Source: Lactobacillus sp. (lineage in GTDB: Bacteria > Bacillota > Bacilli > Lactobacillales > Lactobacillaceae). Taken from it: 7,734 bases of DNA. This document shows positions 1-6,675 of this stretch, piece by piece. Made by a program: the position numbers and the translations under genes. The DNA lies in contig DMZB01000069.1 in NCBI GenBank assembly GCA_003482405.1, positions 1 through 7,734 of the forward strand. The letters are read 5' to 3'. Each line of letters opens with the position of its first letter. Position 1 is the first letter of the stretch. Below the pieces are notes generated by a model. It was given only the letters and a program-made list of their open reading frames with translations. It searched no databases and had not been told where the DNA came from.

Positions 1-1214
1 CAAAATACGGATTGACTGAAGCAGACATCATGAACCATGGTTATAAGATTTACACGACATTGGATCAAACGCAGCAAAGCACGATGCAAAGTTTGTTCAA
101 GAATTCAGCCAATTTTCCTGCGAATGCGTCTGACGGTACCATGGTGCAAGCGGCAAGCATTGCCATGGATCCTTCTAACGGTGGTGTGACAGCCGTAATG
201 GGGGGCCGCGGTGAGCATGTCTTTCGTGGATTTAACCGAGCGACACAATCGCTTCGGTCACCAGGATCGACGATCAAACCGTTTGCCGTTTATACGCCAG
301 CACTTCAAAATGGCTATTATTATGACTCAGAGCTTCAGGATAAAAAACAATCCTATGGTACCAATCATTATTCGCCAAGCAACTACGGGGATACTTACCG
401 GGGTGAAGTGCCAATGTATCAGGCGCTACAAAATAGTTACAATGCGCCCGCGGTGTGGTTATTGAATAAGATTGGTGTTCAAAAAGGGTACGATTCTGTG
501 GAGCGTTTCGGCATTAATTTGGATAAAACGGATAATAACCTGGCCATGGTGCTAGGTGGCATCAAGAAGGGTGTCTCACCCGAAACAATGGCGCAGGCGT
601 TTACGACGTTTGCTAACGGCGGTAAATTAACACAAGCCCACTTTATCACTAAGATTGTTGATGCTTCCGGAAAAGTAATCGTGGATAATGACTACGATCA
701 GCCAAAACGAATTATCAGTAAGAATGTAGCCAACGAAATGACGAGTATGATGTTAGGAACCTTCTCGCATGGGACTGGTGTTTATGCCAAACCTGCTAAC
801 TATCAGGTTGCCGGTAAAACGGGTACGACAGAAGCTGACGGCACCGGTGACAGTGCTGGGACAACCGATATGTGGGTCGATGGCTACACGCCGGATTTGG
901 TGATGGTCAACTGGGAAGGCTTTGATCAGACTAACAAAGGGAATCACTTGGATGTCCCACAAGGCTATAATGTCAGCCAGCTCTACCGCGCCGAAATGAC
1001 GAGTATGTTGCCGAATACCAAACAGACTGCGTTCACGGTCAAGGATGCCAACACACTGGCCGCGTCAGAGAGTTCTTCAGAAAGCGGTAATGTGTGGGAT
1101 GAAGTGCAACAAGGTGCTGGCAAGGTCGGCAAGTCGATCGGCAAGGGGGCCGATTCACTGCTTCAAAAAGCCGGTGATTTATGGAATCAATTTACTGGAA
1201 TTCTCGGGCATTGA
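1..1214 (+). CDS. pbp2A: Class A penicillin-binding protein, C-terminal transpeptidase part (5'-partial)
   Basis: Bifunctional peptidoglycan synthase of the class A PBP family, of which only the C-terminal portion is in the window. The frame is open back to base 3 (residues K-Y-G-L before the TTG at 12), so that TTG is not the start and the glycosyltransferase half lies upstream. Counting from codon 12, the three penicillin-binding motifs are all present: STIK at residues 86-89 (catalytic Ser codon at 267), SYN at 142-144 (435) and KTGT at 269-272 (816). The domain should crosslink peptidoglycan stem peptides on the outer face of the membrane. The tail after about residue 340 is a Ser/Glu-rich linker followed by a Gly/Lys-rich, probably amphipathic helix ending in GILGH. 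The text around the active serine (RGFNRATQ, SPGSTIKP) resembles the PBP2a type of streptococci and lactobacilli. The class is certain; the PBP2A paralogue name is inferred. No damage is seen; truncation is only by the window edge. Confidence 0.9.
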   Translation, partial: KYGLTEADIMNHGYKIYTTLDQTQQSTMQSLFKNSANFPANASDGTMVQAASIAMDPSNGGVTAVMGGRGEHVFRGFNRATQSLRSPGSTIKPFAVYTPALQNGYYYDSELQDKKQSYGTNHYSPSNYGDTYRGEVPMYQALQNSYNAPAVWLLNKIGVQKGYDSVERFGINLDKTDNNLAMVLGGIKKGVSPETMAQAFTTFANGGKLTQAHFITKIVDASGKVIVDNDYDQPKRIISKNVANEMTSMMLGTFSHGTGVYAKPANYQVAGKTGTTEADGTGDSAGTTDMWVDGYTPDLVMVNWEGFDQTNKGNHLDVPQGYNVSQLYRAEMTSMLPNTKQTAFTVKDANTLAASESSSESGNVWDEVQQGAGKVGKSIGKGADSLLQKAGDLWNQFTGILGH

Positions 1215-1243
1215 TCACTACCTGATAATTCAATGAGAATTGT

Positions 1244-1269
1244 AAGGCGAACAGCTGTTTCCTTTTTCT
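1244..1269 (+). terminator. Weak terminator-like hairpin after the PBP gene
   Basis: Bases 1244-1252 (AAGG, unpaired C, GAAC) can pair with 1257-1264 (GTTTCCTT) around the loop AGCT, and the run T1263-T1267 follows. This is the only terminator-like structure between the PBP stop codon and the next gene. The stem is short with a bulge and a G-T pair, and the sequence coincides with the LexA-box candidate, so the hairpin may only be a by-product of operator symmetry. Confidence 0.35.
1248..1261. promoter_or_regulatory. LexA/DinR (SOS) box candidate
   Basis: The 14-base site CGAACAGCTGTTTC fits the Bacillus LexA consensus CGAACRNRYGTTYC at all specified positions but one (C at position 8), with the GAAC-N4-GTTT half-sites intact. 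It lies 16 bases upstream of an extended -10 element and covers the place of the -35 element, where repressor binding would block transcription. The first gene downstream is yheA-like, followed by yhaO-yhaN-yhaM; in B. subtilis yhaONM is, from recall, a LexA target. The same dyad can fold as a hairpin followed by T5, so a terminator function for the upstream PBP gene is an alternative or additional role. Confidence 0.55.
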
Positions 1270-1274
1270 GGAAA

Positions 1275-1283
1275 TGGTACACT
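1275..1283 (+). promoter_or_regulatory. Extended -10 promoter of the yheA-like gene
   Basis: TGGTACACT reads as TGn followed by the -10 hexamer TACACT (4 of 6 to TATAAT). The matching -35 position, 17 bases upstream (1255-1260, CTGTTT), is poor and lies inside the LexA-box candidate, as expected for an extended -10 promoter under repression. Predicted initiation near 1290 would leave a leader of roughly 28 bases. An AGGAGG ribosome binding site at 1303-1308 stands 9 bases before the ATG at 1318. Confidence 0.5.
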
Positions 1284-1317
1284 AATAAGGAATTAAAAAA
1301 CGAGGAGGCTACCGTTT

Positions 1318-1662
1318 ATGGCAGCAGATATTTTGGCAGATGCACAATCCATGGCCGCAACACTACAAGCAAGTGACGAATTTAAGGCATTGAGTGATGC
1401 TTACGACACGATGAAGAAAAATGCCGACGCTTACAAGACGTTCCAAGATTTCCAATCGACGCAATTGAGTTTGCAGCAAAAGCAGGCGCAAGGGCAAAAC
1501 TTAACCGAAGACGAAATGAATGGCGCTCGTGAATTAGCAACAAAAGTTGGTAATTTTGAAGAGATTAAAACACTCATGCAAAAAGAAGAGGCTGTTAATA
1601 ACTTGTTGAATGAATTAAACAATGTGATTACAAAGCCAATTCAAGACTTATACAGGAACTAA
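1318..1662 (+). CDS. yheA: YheA-like protein of the YlbF/YmcA superfamily (UPF0342 type)
   Basis: Small (114 aa), charged, predicted all-helical protein with no signal peptide or membrane segment. The sequence follows B. subtilis YheA as I recall it: an N-terminal helix ending ASDEFKAL, a central FQDFQSTQLSLQQKQ helix, and the C-terminal NELNNVITKPIQDLY signature. It has no cysteine, whereas the related YlbF and YmcA proteins of the Ric (Y-) complex use cysteines to bind iron-sulfur clusters, so it is not expected to work as RicA or RicF. Its biochemical role is unknown. An ideal AGGAGG lies 9 bases before the ATG. It has its own promoter with a LexA-box candidate and its own strong terminator, so it is probably mostly monocistronic, with read-through to yhaO possible. 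Family assignment is firm; function is open. Confidence 0.85.
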   Translation: MAADILADAQSMAATLQASDEFKALSDAYDTMKKNADAYKTFQDFQSTQLSLQQKQAQGQNLTEDEMNGARELATKVGNFEEIKTLMQKEEAVNNLLNELNNVITKPIQDLYRN

Positions 1663-1677
1663 TTAAGGTACAAATTG

Positions 1678-1723
1678 CAGTCTGGTGGTAACGGGTAGTT
1701 CCGTGGCTGCCAGGCTGTTTTTT
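1678..1723 (+). terminator. Rho-independent terminator after the yheA-like gene
   Basis: An 8-bp base stem (CAGTCTGG at 1678-1685 with CCAGGCTG at 1710-1717, one G-T pair) encloses a second small stem (ACGG with CCGT, loop GTAGTT) and is followed directly by six T (1718-1723). It starts 15 bases after the stop codon. This is a strong intrinsic terminator that separates the yheA-like gene from yhaO. Confidence 0.85.
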
Positions 1724-1777
1724 AAACTTAGTTTTTTGCACTGTAAAAGTACCTGATTTTCATGGCGAAGGATGAAA

Positions 1778-1805
1778 TGTAATGAATAAGCAAGCATTCA
1801 TTGTA
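1778..1805. repeat. Inverted repeat in the leader of yhaO
   Basis: TGTAATGAAT (1778-1787) and ATTCATTGTA (1796-1805) form a 10-base dyad around an 8-base spacer. The inner seven positions are perfect (AATGAAT/ATTCATT) and two outer positions pair only as G-T. It ends 40 bases before the yhaO ATG and includes TGTAAT, which would pass as a -10 hexamer although no convincing -35 lies upstream. It could be an operator or an mRNA hairpin. No regulator is recognised from the sequence. Confidence 0.45.
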
Positions 1806-1845
1806 ACCATCAAGTGGCGATCAAAAAGAAAAAGGAGCAACCAGC

Positions 1846-3063
1846 ATGAAGTTTATTCACACAGCAGACCTCCATTTGGACAGTCCGTTTTTAGGGCTGA
1901 AGACCTTACCGGATGTGCTATGGAAAACGATTTACGACTCAACGTTGACGGCTTTTAAACGGCTGGTAAACGATGCGATTGAGCAGCAGGTAGATTTTAT
2001 TTTAATTAGCGGAGATGTGTATGATCGTCAGGATCGGGCGATTACAGCCCAAGCCGCATTTTTAACGGAAATGGAGCGGCTCAATCAGGCAAGAATACCG
2101 GTTTATTTGAGTTATGGTAATCATGACTACTTGGATGCTGCGACAGATAGCCTTCAACTTCCAGCCAACGTTCACCAGTTTGGACCGACAGTGAGCGACT
2201 TTAAATTGACCACACGTGATCAAACCAAAATAAAAATTGTTGGTTTTTCATACCCAACAAGATCTGTGACGACTGATATGGCGACAAGTTTTCCGAGCCG
2301 TGATCCACAAGCTGATGTTCAAATTGGCATGCTACATGGCTCAATTGCAGGTAAACCTGGACCGCATGACACGGATGCACCGTTTACGGTTGATGAATTG
2401 GTGTCAAAACACTATGACTACTGGGCCTTGGGCCATATTCATAAGCGACAGACTTTGCATGATGGACAACCCTGGATTATTTACCCAGGCAACATTCAGG
2501 GCCGTCATGTAAATGAATCTGGTGAAAAAGGGTACGTGCTCGTCACGAGTGAGCATGGTTCGCTTACGCCAACATTTCATTCGGTAGCCCCCGTAATTTG
2601 GCAAACTGAAAGAGTTGATTGTACTGATGTTACAGGAACCAGTGCGTTACAGAATAAAATTAGAACAACACTGCAAGATGAACATTTAGATAGCACACTC
2701 GCCCTGATTGTGGTCAATTTGATTCATACCGATCAGTTAGCTGCGGAAACTCAGCAACGGTTGGACAACGGGAGTTTATTAACCTTACTGCAGAATCAGT
2801 CGATGGCACAATTGGACAGTCAACACCAAGTGATCGTTGATGTGCGATTGACTGGCGCAGCGGCTAGTTCACCACACTTCGCACAATTAGACGAGCAATA
2901 CTGGAATGAGGCTGGCATTAGCGTATTTTCTGACGAAAACATTGCGAGGACGGCCGATCAATTATTTGCCGAGCCGATGATTGCCCAAACGTTTGACAAA
3001 TCTGCTGATGCGTTAAAACAAGCTGTTATGCGGCAAGTGGCGATCGCTGATAAGGAGAATTAA
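1846..3063 (+). CDS. yhaO: YhaO-type metallophosphoesterase, SbcD/Mre11-like DNA exonuclease subunit
   Basis: Predicted cytoplasmic calcineurin-like nuclease (405 aa), partner of the ATPase encoded next. All phosphoesterase motifs are present: motif I HTADLHLD with D8 and H10, motif II SGDVYD with D57, motif III GNHD with N92 and H93, then H164 in MLHGS and H197/H199 in GHIH. Together these supply two metal sites, usually Mn2+, and the catalytic histidine. The conserved YPGNIQGR segment follows at 213-220. The C-terminal part (from about 240) corresponds to the capping and ATPase-binding region of the family and is variable. AAAGGAG at 1831-1837 is 8 bases before the chosen ATG, and an in-frame TAA at 1804 rules out a longer protein. 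The yhaN start codon lies 2 bases after the stop and its ribosome binding site is inside yhaO, so the two are probably translationally coupled. DNA end processing is inferred from SbcD and Mre11. Confidence 0.92.
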   Translation: MKFIHTADLHLDSPFLGLKTLPDVLWKTIYDSTLTAFKRLVNDAIEQQVDFILISGDVYDRQDRAITAQAAFLTEMERLNQARIPVYLSYGNHDYLDAATDSLQLPANVHQFGPTVSDFKLTTRDQTKIKIVGFSYPTRSVTTDMATSFPSRDPQADVQIGMLHGSIAGKPGPHDTDAPFTVDELVSKHYDYWALGHIHKRQTLHDGQPWIIYPGNIQGRHVNESGEKGYVLVTSEHGSLTPTFHSVAPVIWQTERVDCTDVTGTSALQNKIRTTLQDEHLDSTLALIVVNLIHTDQLAAETQQRLDNGSLLTLLQNQSMAQLDSQHQVIVDVRLTGAAASSPHFAQLDEQYWNEAGISVFSDENIARTADQLFAEPMIAQTFDKSADALKQAVMRQVAIADKEN

Positions 3064-3065
3064 CC

Positions 3066-5579
3066 ATGCATATCACGCAAATTCACATTGATGGATTCGG
3101 AAAGTGGCAAAACGTTACATTTCCGGTTAACCCACAGTTGCAGGTGTTTTATGGTGCAAATGAGACTGGTAAAACAACGATTCAAAAATTTATCAGTAGT
3201 GTACTATTTGGATTCGCAACCGCCAAGCATCCAGCTGATCAATATCTGCCGAAAACCGGCGCTGGTTACGGTGGTAGTCTGACTTTTCTAGCTAATGATG
3301 CATATGCCACAAAATATCAGTTGCGGCGAACTGCTGGGAAAAACGGTGGCGATGTTGAGTTAACTAATTTGACGGCAAATCAGGTGATGCCGCCAGAATT
3401 GTTGGCACGTTTGCTGGGACCGGTTGATCGGACCTTGAATGATGCCACGTTTAATTTTGATTTGAATGGTTTGCAATTATTAACTACGGTCACACAACCA
3501 GATTTAATGGCCAATGTACAACGTGTGGGAGCCATTGGCAGTGCTGCGTGGATTCAACTGGCTGAGGAATTTGACAAGAATGCTGATGAACTTTATAAAC
3601 CGCGAGGCCAAAAACCGACGCTGAATCAGCAATTAGCGACCTACCACAAGTTGCAGCAGGAATTAGCAACAGCCGAAGCCGCCTATCCACAGTTTGTTCA
3701 GCGGCAGCGTGACATCCAGTCCGGGCAGCAGGCCATCGCACAATATGCGACGCAAATCACTGAACTGTCACAACGACGTGATGAACTGGCGACGATTCAG
3801 CGCCTATGGCCGACTTTTGAGAAATATCAAGCAATGAAAACGACACTGCCAGATGTGAATGAAAAATTGATCACGGCTGAGGATTACGCGGATTTCTTAA
3901 AGCTTCAAACACAACGTGAACAGTTAATGCAAACTGCGGTTCAACAAGTTGCCCAGTTGAAAGCACAAAACGAAGACACACCAAGTGACCTACAGTTTTA
4001 CATGGATCATCAAGGCGCATTTAAAGCTCAGGCAGCTTCATTTGATGAAATTGAAACTGCAATTCATGAACGTCAATTCAGTCGGCAACAAGTCGCGTCA
4101 CTGGCCAAGGAACATGATCAAATCGTTGCTGATAATCAATTTAAGGAACCATTGCCAACACCACTGACAGACCGTGAGCTTGAACAAGTCAAACGTGTCA
4201 ATACACAATCCAGTGCGCCGACCACGACGACAAAAACTCGTGAGCAGTGGATTACTATGGGTGTAGGTGCGGTCTTACTACTGCTTGGGTTGGTGATGAC
4301 GAGTGGTGTGAAGTGGCTTTTTGTTTTACTTGGCTTGGCTGGGATTGCCGGTGGCTGGTTTAATGTGTTGGAGAAAATGCGAACACCCGCTAGCCAAGCA
4401 CCATCTGATAAGTTGAGCATGGACCAAATCGGACGTGACCATCATCTGACTGGCATTCCAGTGGAGCGGTGGCAAGCTTTGCAGCCGGATATTCGCCGGT
4501 TGGAACAACTTTCACAACAGTCGCAGACACTGCAAACGAAAAGTCATCAGCTCAATGAGGATATCAATCAGTTCTTTGAACATTACCAATTTGCGGGTGA
4601 GTACTTGTCATTAGCAAATATGTCAGCAGCTGATGCCTTATTAAAGGCACGCCAGTATACTTCAGCTAATGAATTAGCGGTAGCAACGGTGCAGGGTCGA
4701 TCACAACAACGTTTACAATTAATTCGTAAAAATAGTGAGATTCAGTCAAAACTCGATGATGTGACACATCAATTGCGCGATGTCATGCAACGCTATCAGG
4801 TTCAAGAACCTGCTGACTTTGAAGATCTATATCAACAACAGCTTCAACTGGCAGACCAAACGGCGGAACATCGAGCCCTAAGCAAGCAATTAACGCCTGA
4901 ATGGCTGGCTAAGCTGTCTGTATTTAAGACCTTGGCGGATGTCGTTGCCGCTCATGAAAAAACGAAAACGGACTTACAGAACTGTATTGATCAACGGGAT
5001 GCAACCCAACAGGATGTTGCAAATCAACAGGCCATTTTCACACAGCAAAGTCAGGACGAAACGGTTCCGGTGCTCCGCCAGCGGTTGGCCAATCAAGAGA
5101 CGGCCGTGACTGAAACAACGCAACAGTGGTTGGTCGATCGGCTGAGTGCACAGTGGATTAATGGTGCGTTAAACGTTGCCTCCGCAGATCGTTTGCCTGA
5201 AATTGTTAAGCGCGCACAGGCCTACTTTGCGACCCTCACGATGGCGCATTATAATAAAATTGAGTTTGTGGATCAGACGATTCAAGCCACGACTACGAAT
5301 GGAACCGTGTTTGAAGTGGGTGAATTATCACGGGGGACGGCTGAACAGTTGTACATCGCATTACGGTTGGGATTTGCAAGTGTCATGGCAGATCGGACAG
5401 CGATGCCGCTTATAATTGATGATGCCTTTGTTGATTTTGATCATTCACGCCGGCAGGCCATGTTGTCGTTGCTAAAACAACTTTCTGAGCAAACACAGGT
5501 GATTTATTTCACGGCTGACGAGCAGGCTTTAGCTTCATTCGATGACACTGAAATCACACGTTTATCGAATGTACAATAA
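3066..5579 (+). CDS. yhaN: YhaN, Rad50/SMC-like ATPase with a membrane hairpin
   Basis: Large ABC-type ATPase (837 aa; B. subtilis YhaN is about 960) expected to drive the YhaO nuclease. The split nucleotide-binding domain has Walker A GANETGKT at residues 30-37 and, at the C-terminus, signature LSRGTAEQ at 754-761 and Walker B PLIIDDAFVDFD at 781-792. Between them are Gln-rich coiled-coil segments (about 185-350 and 470-690) interrupted by two hydrophobic stretches, residues 395-413 and 415-432, which look like a membrane hairpin. No CxxC zinc hook is present, and only one Cys (640) occurs in the coiled-coil region. Where the family and Rad50-like ATPases usually have an H-loop histidine after YFT, this protein reads YFTAD (814-818). 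AAGGAG at 3052-3057, inside yhaO, sits 8 bases before the ATG. The shorter length than in Bacillus is consistent with shortened coiled coils. The ATPase fold is certain; partnership with YhaO is strongly suggested by context; the cellular role is poorly known. Confidence 0.92.
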   Translation: MHITQIHIDGFGKWQNVTFPVNPQLQVFYGANETGKTTIQKFISSVLFGFATAKHPADQYLPKTGAGYGGSLTFLANDAYATKYQLRRTAGKNGGDVELTNLTANQVMPPELLARLLGPVDRTLNDATFNFDLNGLQLLTTVTQPDLMANVQRVGAIGSAAWIQLAEEFDKNADELYKPRGQKPTLNQQLATYHKLQQELATAEAAYPQFVQRQRDIQSGQQAIAQYATQITELSQRRDELATIQRLWPTFEKYQAMKTTLPDVNEKLITAEDYADFLKLQTQREQLMQTAVQQVAQLKAQNEDTPSDLQFYMDHQGAFKAQAASFDEIETAIHERQFSRQQVASLAKEHDQIVADNQFKEPLPTPLTDRELEQVKRVNTQSSAPTTTTKTREQWITMGVGAVLLLLGLVMTSGVKWLFVLLGLAGIAGGWFNVLEKMRTPASQAPSDKLSMDQIGRDHHLTGIPVERWQALQPDIRRLEQLSQQSQTLQTKSHQLNEDINQFFEHYQFAGEYLSLANMSAADALLKARQYTSANELAVATVQGRSQQRLQLIRKNSEIQSKLDDVTHQLRDVMQRYQVQEPADFEDLYQQQLQLADQTAEHRALSKQLTPEWLAKLSVFKTLADVVAAHEKTKTDLQNCIDQRDATQQDVANQQAIFTQQSQDETVPVLRQRLANQETAVTETTQQWLVDRLSAQWINGALNVASADRLPEIVKRAQAYFATLTMAHYNKIEFVDQTIQATTTNGTVFEVGELSRGTAEQLYIALRLGFASVMADRTAMPLIIDDAFVDFDHSRRQAMLSLLKQLSEQTQVIYFTADEQALASFDDTEITRLSNVQ

Positions 5580-5623
5580 TTGAGTTAAGGCGATTTGGGA
5601 AAATATAGGTAAGGGGCGCAGTT

Positions 5624-6595
5624 ATGGCAGAAAAACAGTTATTGTCTTTTCAGGTAGATGAACAATTTGATTTGTTTGTGCTATTAAAAGGGGCAGATGT
5701 ACGCACGGCTAAAAACGGTAAACAGTTTATTCGAATGACGTTTGAAGATCCATCTGGCGAGTTAGCTGGCAATTTTTGGGATGCAACGGATCAGGATATT
5801 GCAACATTTGTTGCAGGTAAAGTGGTTATGGTCCGTGGTAAGAAGGAACTGTATCAAGGTAATCCACAACTCAAAATTATGAATCTACGGTTGGCTAATA
5901 CGAGTGAACCAAATGATCCATCACAGTATGTGGCACATGGGCCAATGACACGTTCGGAAATGGAAGAATCAGTATCAAACATCATCTTTGAAATCACAGA
6001 ACCAACGTGGAATCGTGTGGTTCGTACTTTATTGCAGAGGCATGCAGATGAGTTTTATAATTATCCGGCGGCCAAGAAAAACCATCATGCATTTGCAGGT
6101 GGTTTAGCTTATCATACAATTTCAATTGTGAGACTGGCGAAAACGGTAGCTGACTTACATCCCAATATTGATCGCTCTTTACTTTATTCTGGTGCTTTGC
6201 TTCATGACCTTGGTAAAACGATTGAGTTATCCGGTCCAATTTCCACGACGTACACGTTAGCTGGTAATTTAATCGGTCATATTGTGTTAATTGACGAAGA
6301 AATTGTTAATGTCTGCCAAGAGTTACACTTTGACCCAGAAAGTGAAGAGATGTTATTACTTCGGCACATGATCTTGGCACATCACGGGCTTCTGGAATAT
6401 GGTTCGCCAGTTCGTCCACATCTGCTGGAAGCTGAAGTACTGCATGATTTAGACGAATTGGATGCTTCAATTCAAATGATGAGTACTGCGGTTGAACATA
6501 CGGAACCGGGGGATTTCTCTGAACGTATCTTTGGCATGGACGGGCGTAACTTTTATCGTCCAACCATTGACCAACAGGGTTCAAAACAAGAATAG
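5624..6595 (+). CDS. yhaM: YhaM, 3'-5' exoribonuclease (OB-fold plus HD domain)
   Basis: Cytoplasmic 3'-5' exonuclease of the YhaM family (323 aa, close to the usual length). The N-terminal OB-fold (about residues 10-95) is the nucleic-acid binding part and contains FIRMTFEDPSGELAGNFWDA. The HD domain follows, with metal ligands visible at H164 (GLAYHT), H194-D195 (LLHDLGK), H219 (IGHI), H253-H254 (AHHG) and an Asp in LHDLDELDA (D277 or D280). The HHAFAGGLAYHT segment is a family hallmark. In B. subtilis YhaM degrades RNA, and also single-stranded DNA in vitro, with Mn2+. AAGGGG at 5611-5616 precedes the ATG by 7 bases. The gene starts 44 bases after yhaN with no convincing promoter between, so it is probably co-transcribed with yhaO-yhaN, an order conserved as yhaONM in Bacillus. 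The perfect terminator at 6635-6664 ends the operon. The short hydrophilic tail QQGSKQE is unremarkable. Confidence 0.94.
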   Translation: MAEKQLLSFQVDEQFDLFVLLKGADVRTAKNGKQFIRMTFEDPSGELAGNFWDATDQDIATFVAGKVVMVRGKKELYQGNPQLKIMNLRLANTSEPNDPSQYVAHGPMTRSEMEESVSNIIFEITEPTWNRVVRTLLQRHADEFYNYPAAKKNHHAFAGGLAYHTISIVRLAKTVADLHPNIDRSLLYSGALLHDLGKTIELSGPISTTYTLAGNLIGHIVLIDEEIVNVCQELHFDPESEEMLLLRHMILAHHGLLEYGSPVRPHLLEAEVLHDLDELDASIQMMSTAVEHTEPGDFSERIFGMDGRNFYRPTIDQQGSKQE

Positions 6596-6634
6596 TTGGG
6601 GCAGTGGTTAACTAAATTAAATACATGAACAGCA

Positions 6635-6664
6635 AAAAAGCAATCCGATTAAGGATTGCTTTTT
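6635..6664. terminator. Bidirectional terminator between yhaM and prsA
   Basis: AAAAAGCAATCC (6635-6646) and GGATTGCTTTTT (6653-6664) are perfect inverted copies around the loop GATTAA. Read on + the hairpin has a 7-bp GC-containing core followed by T5; read on - it is likewise followed by at least T5. It lies 39 bases after the yhaM stop and 11 bases beyond the prsA stop, so it serves both convergent genes. Confidence 0.93.
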
Positions 6665-6675
6665 GCGTGGTTTGT

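Noticed and set aside
12..14. TTG at 12 as the start of a short PBP-like protein
   Set aside because: The frame stays open upstream with PBP-like residues, no ribosome binding site is visible, and the family has a long N-terminal part, so the gene is cut by the window edge.
1318..1662. Assignment as RicA or RicF of the Y-complex
   Set aside because: The protein has no cysteine for iron-sulfur binding and fits YheA better along its whole length.
1681..1717. GGTGGTAACGG stretch recalling a T-box antiterminator motif
   Set aside because: There is no room for a specifier stem upstream, since the yheA-like gene ends 15 bases before the hairpin. The downstream gene is a nuclease rather than an aminoacyl-tRNA synthetase or amino-acid gene, and the motif is imperfect. 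It is better explained as a plain terminator.
1735..1764. TTGCAC near 1736 as a -35 for yhaO
   Set aside because: With 16-18 base spacing no acceptable -10 hexamer follows (the bases there read TTCATG), so I did not list it.
3066..5579. Naming the ATPase sbcC or rad50
   Set aside because: It lacks the CxxC zinc hook, has a membrane hairpin instead, and sits in a yhaO-yhaN-yhaM order, so YhaN is the better name.
5580..5609. TTGAGT - 18 bases - TATAGG as a promoter for yhaM
   Set aside because: Both hexamers are weak, and the implied start near 5616 falls at the end of the ribosome binding site, leaving no usable leader.
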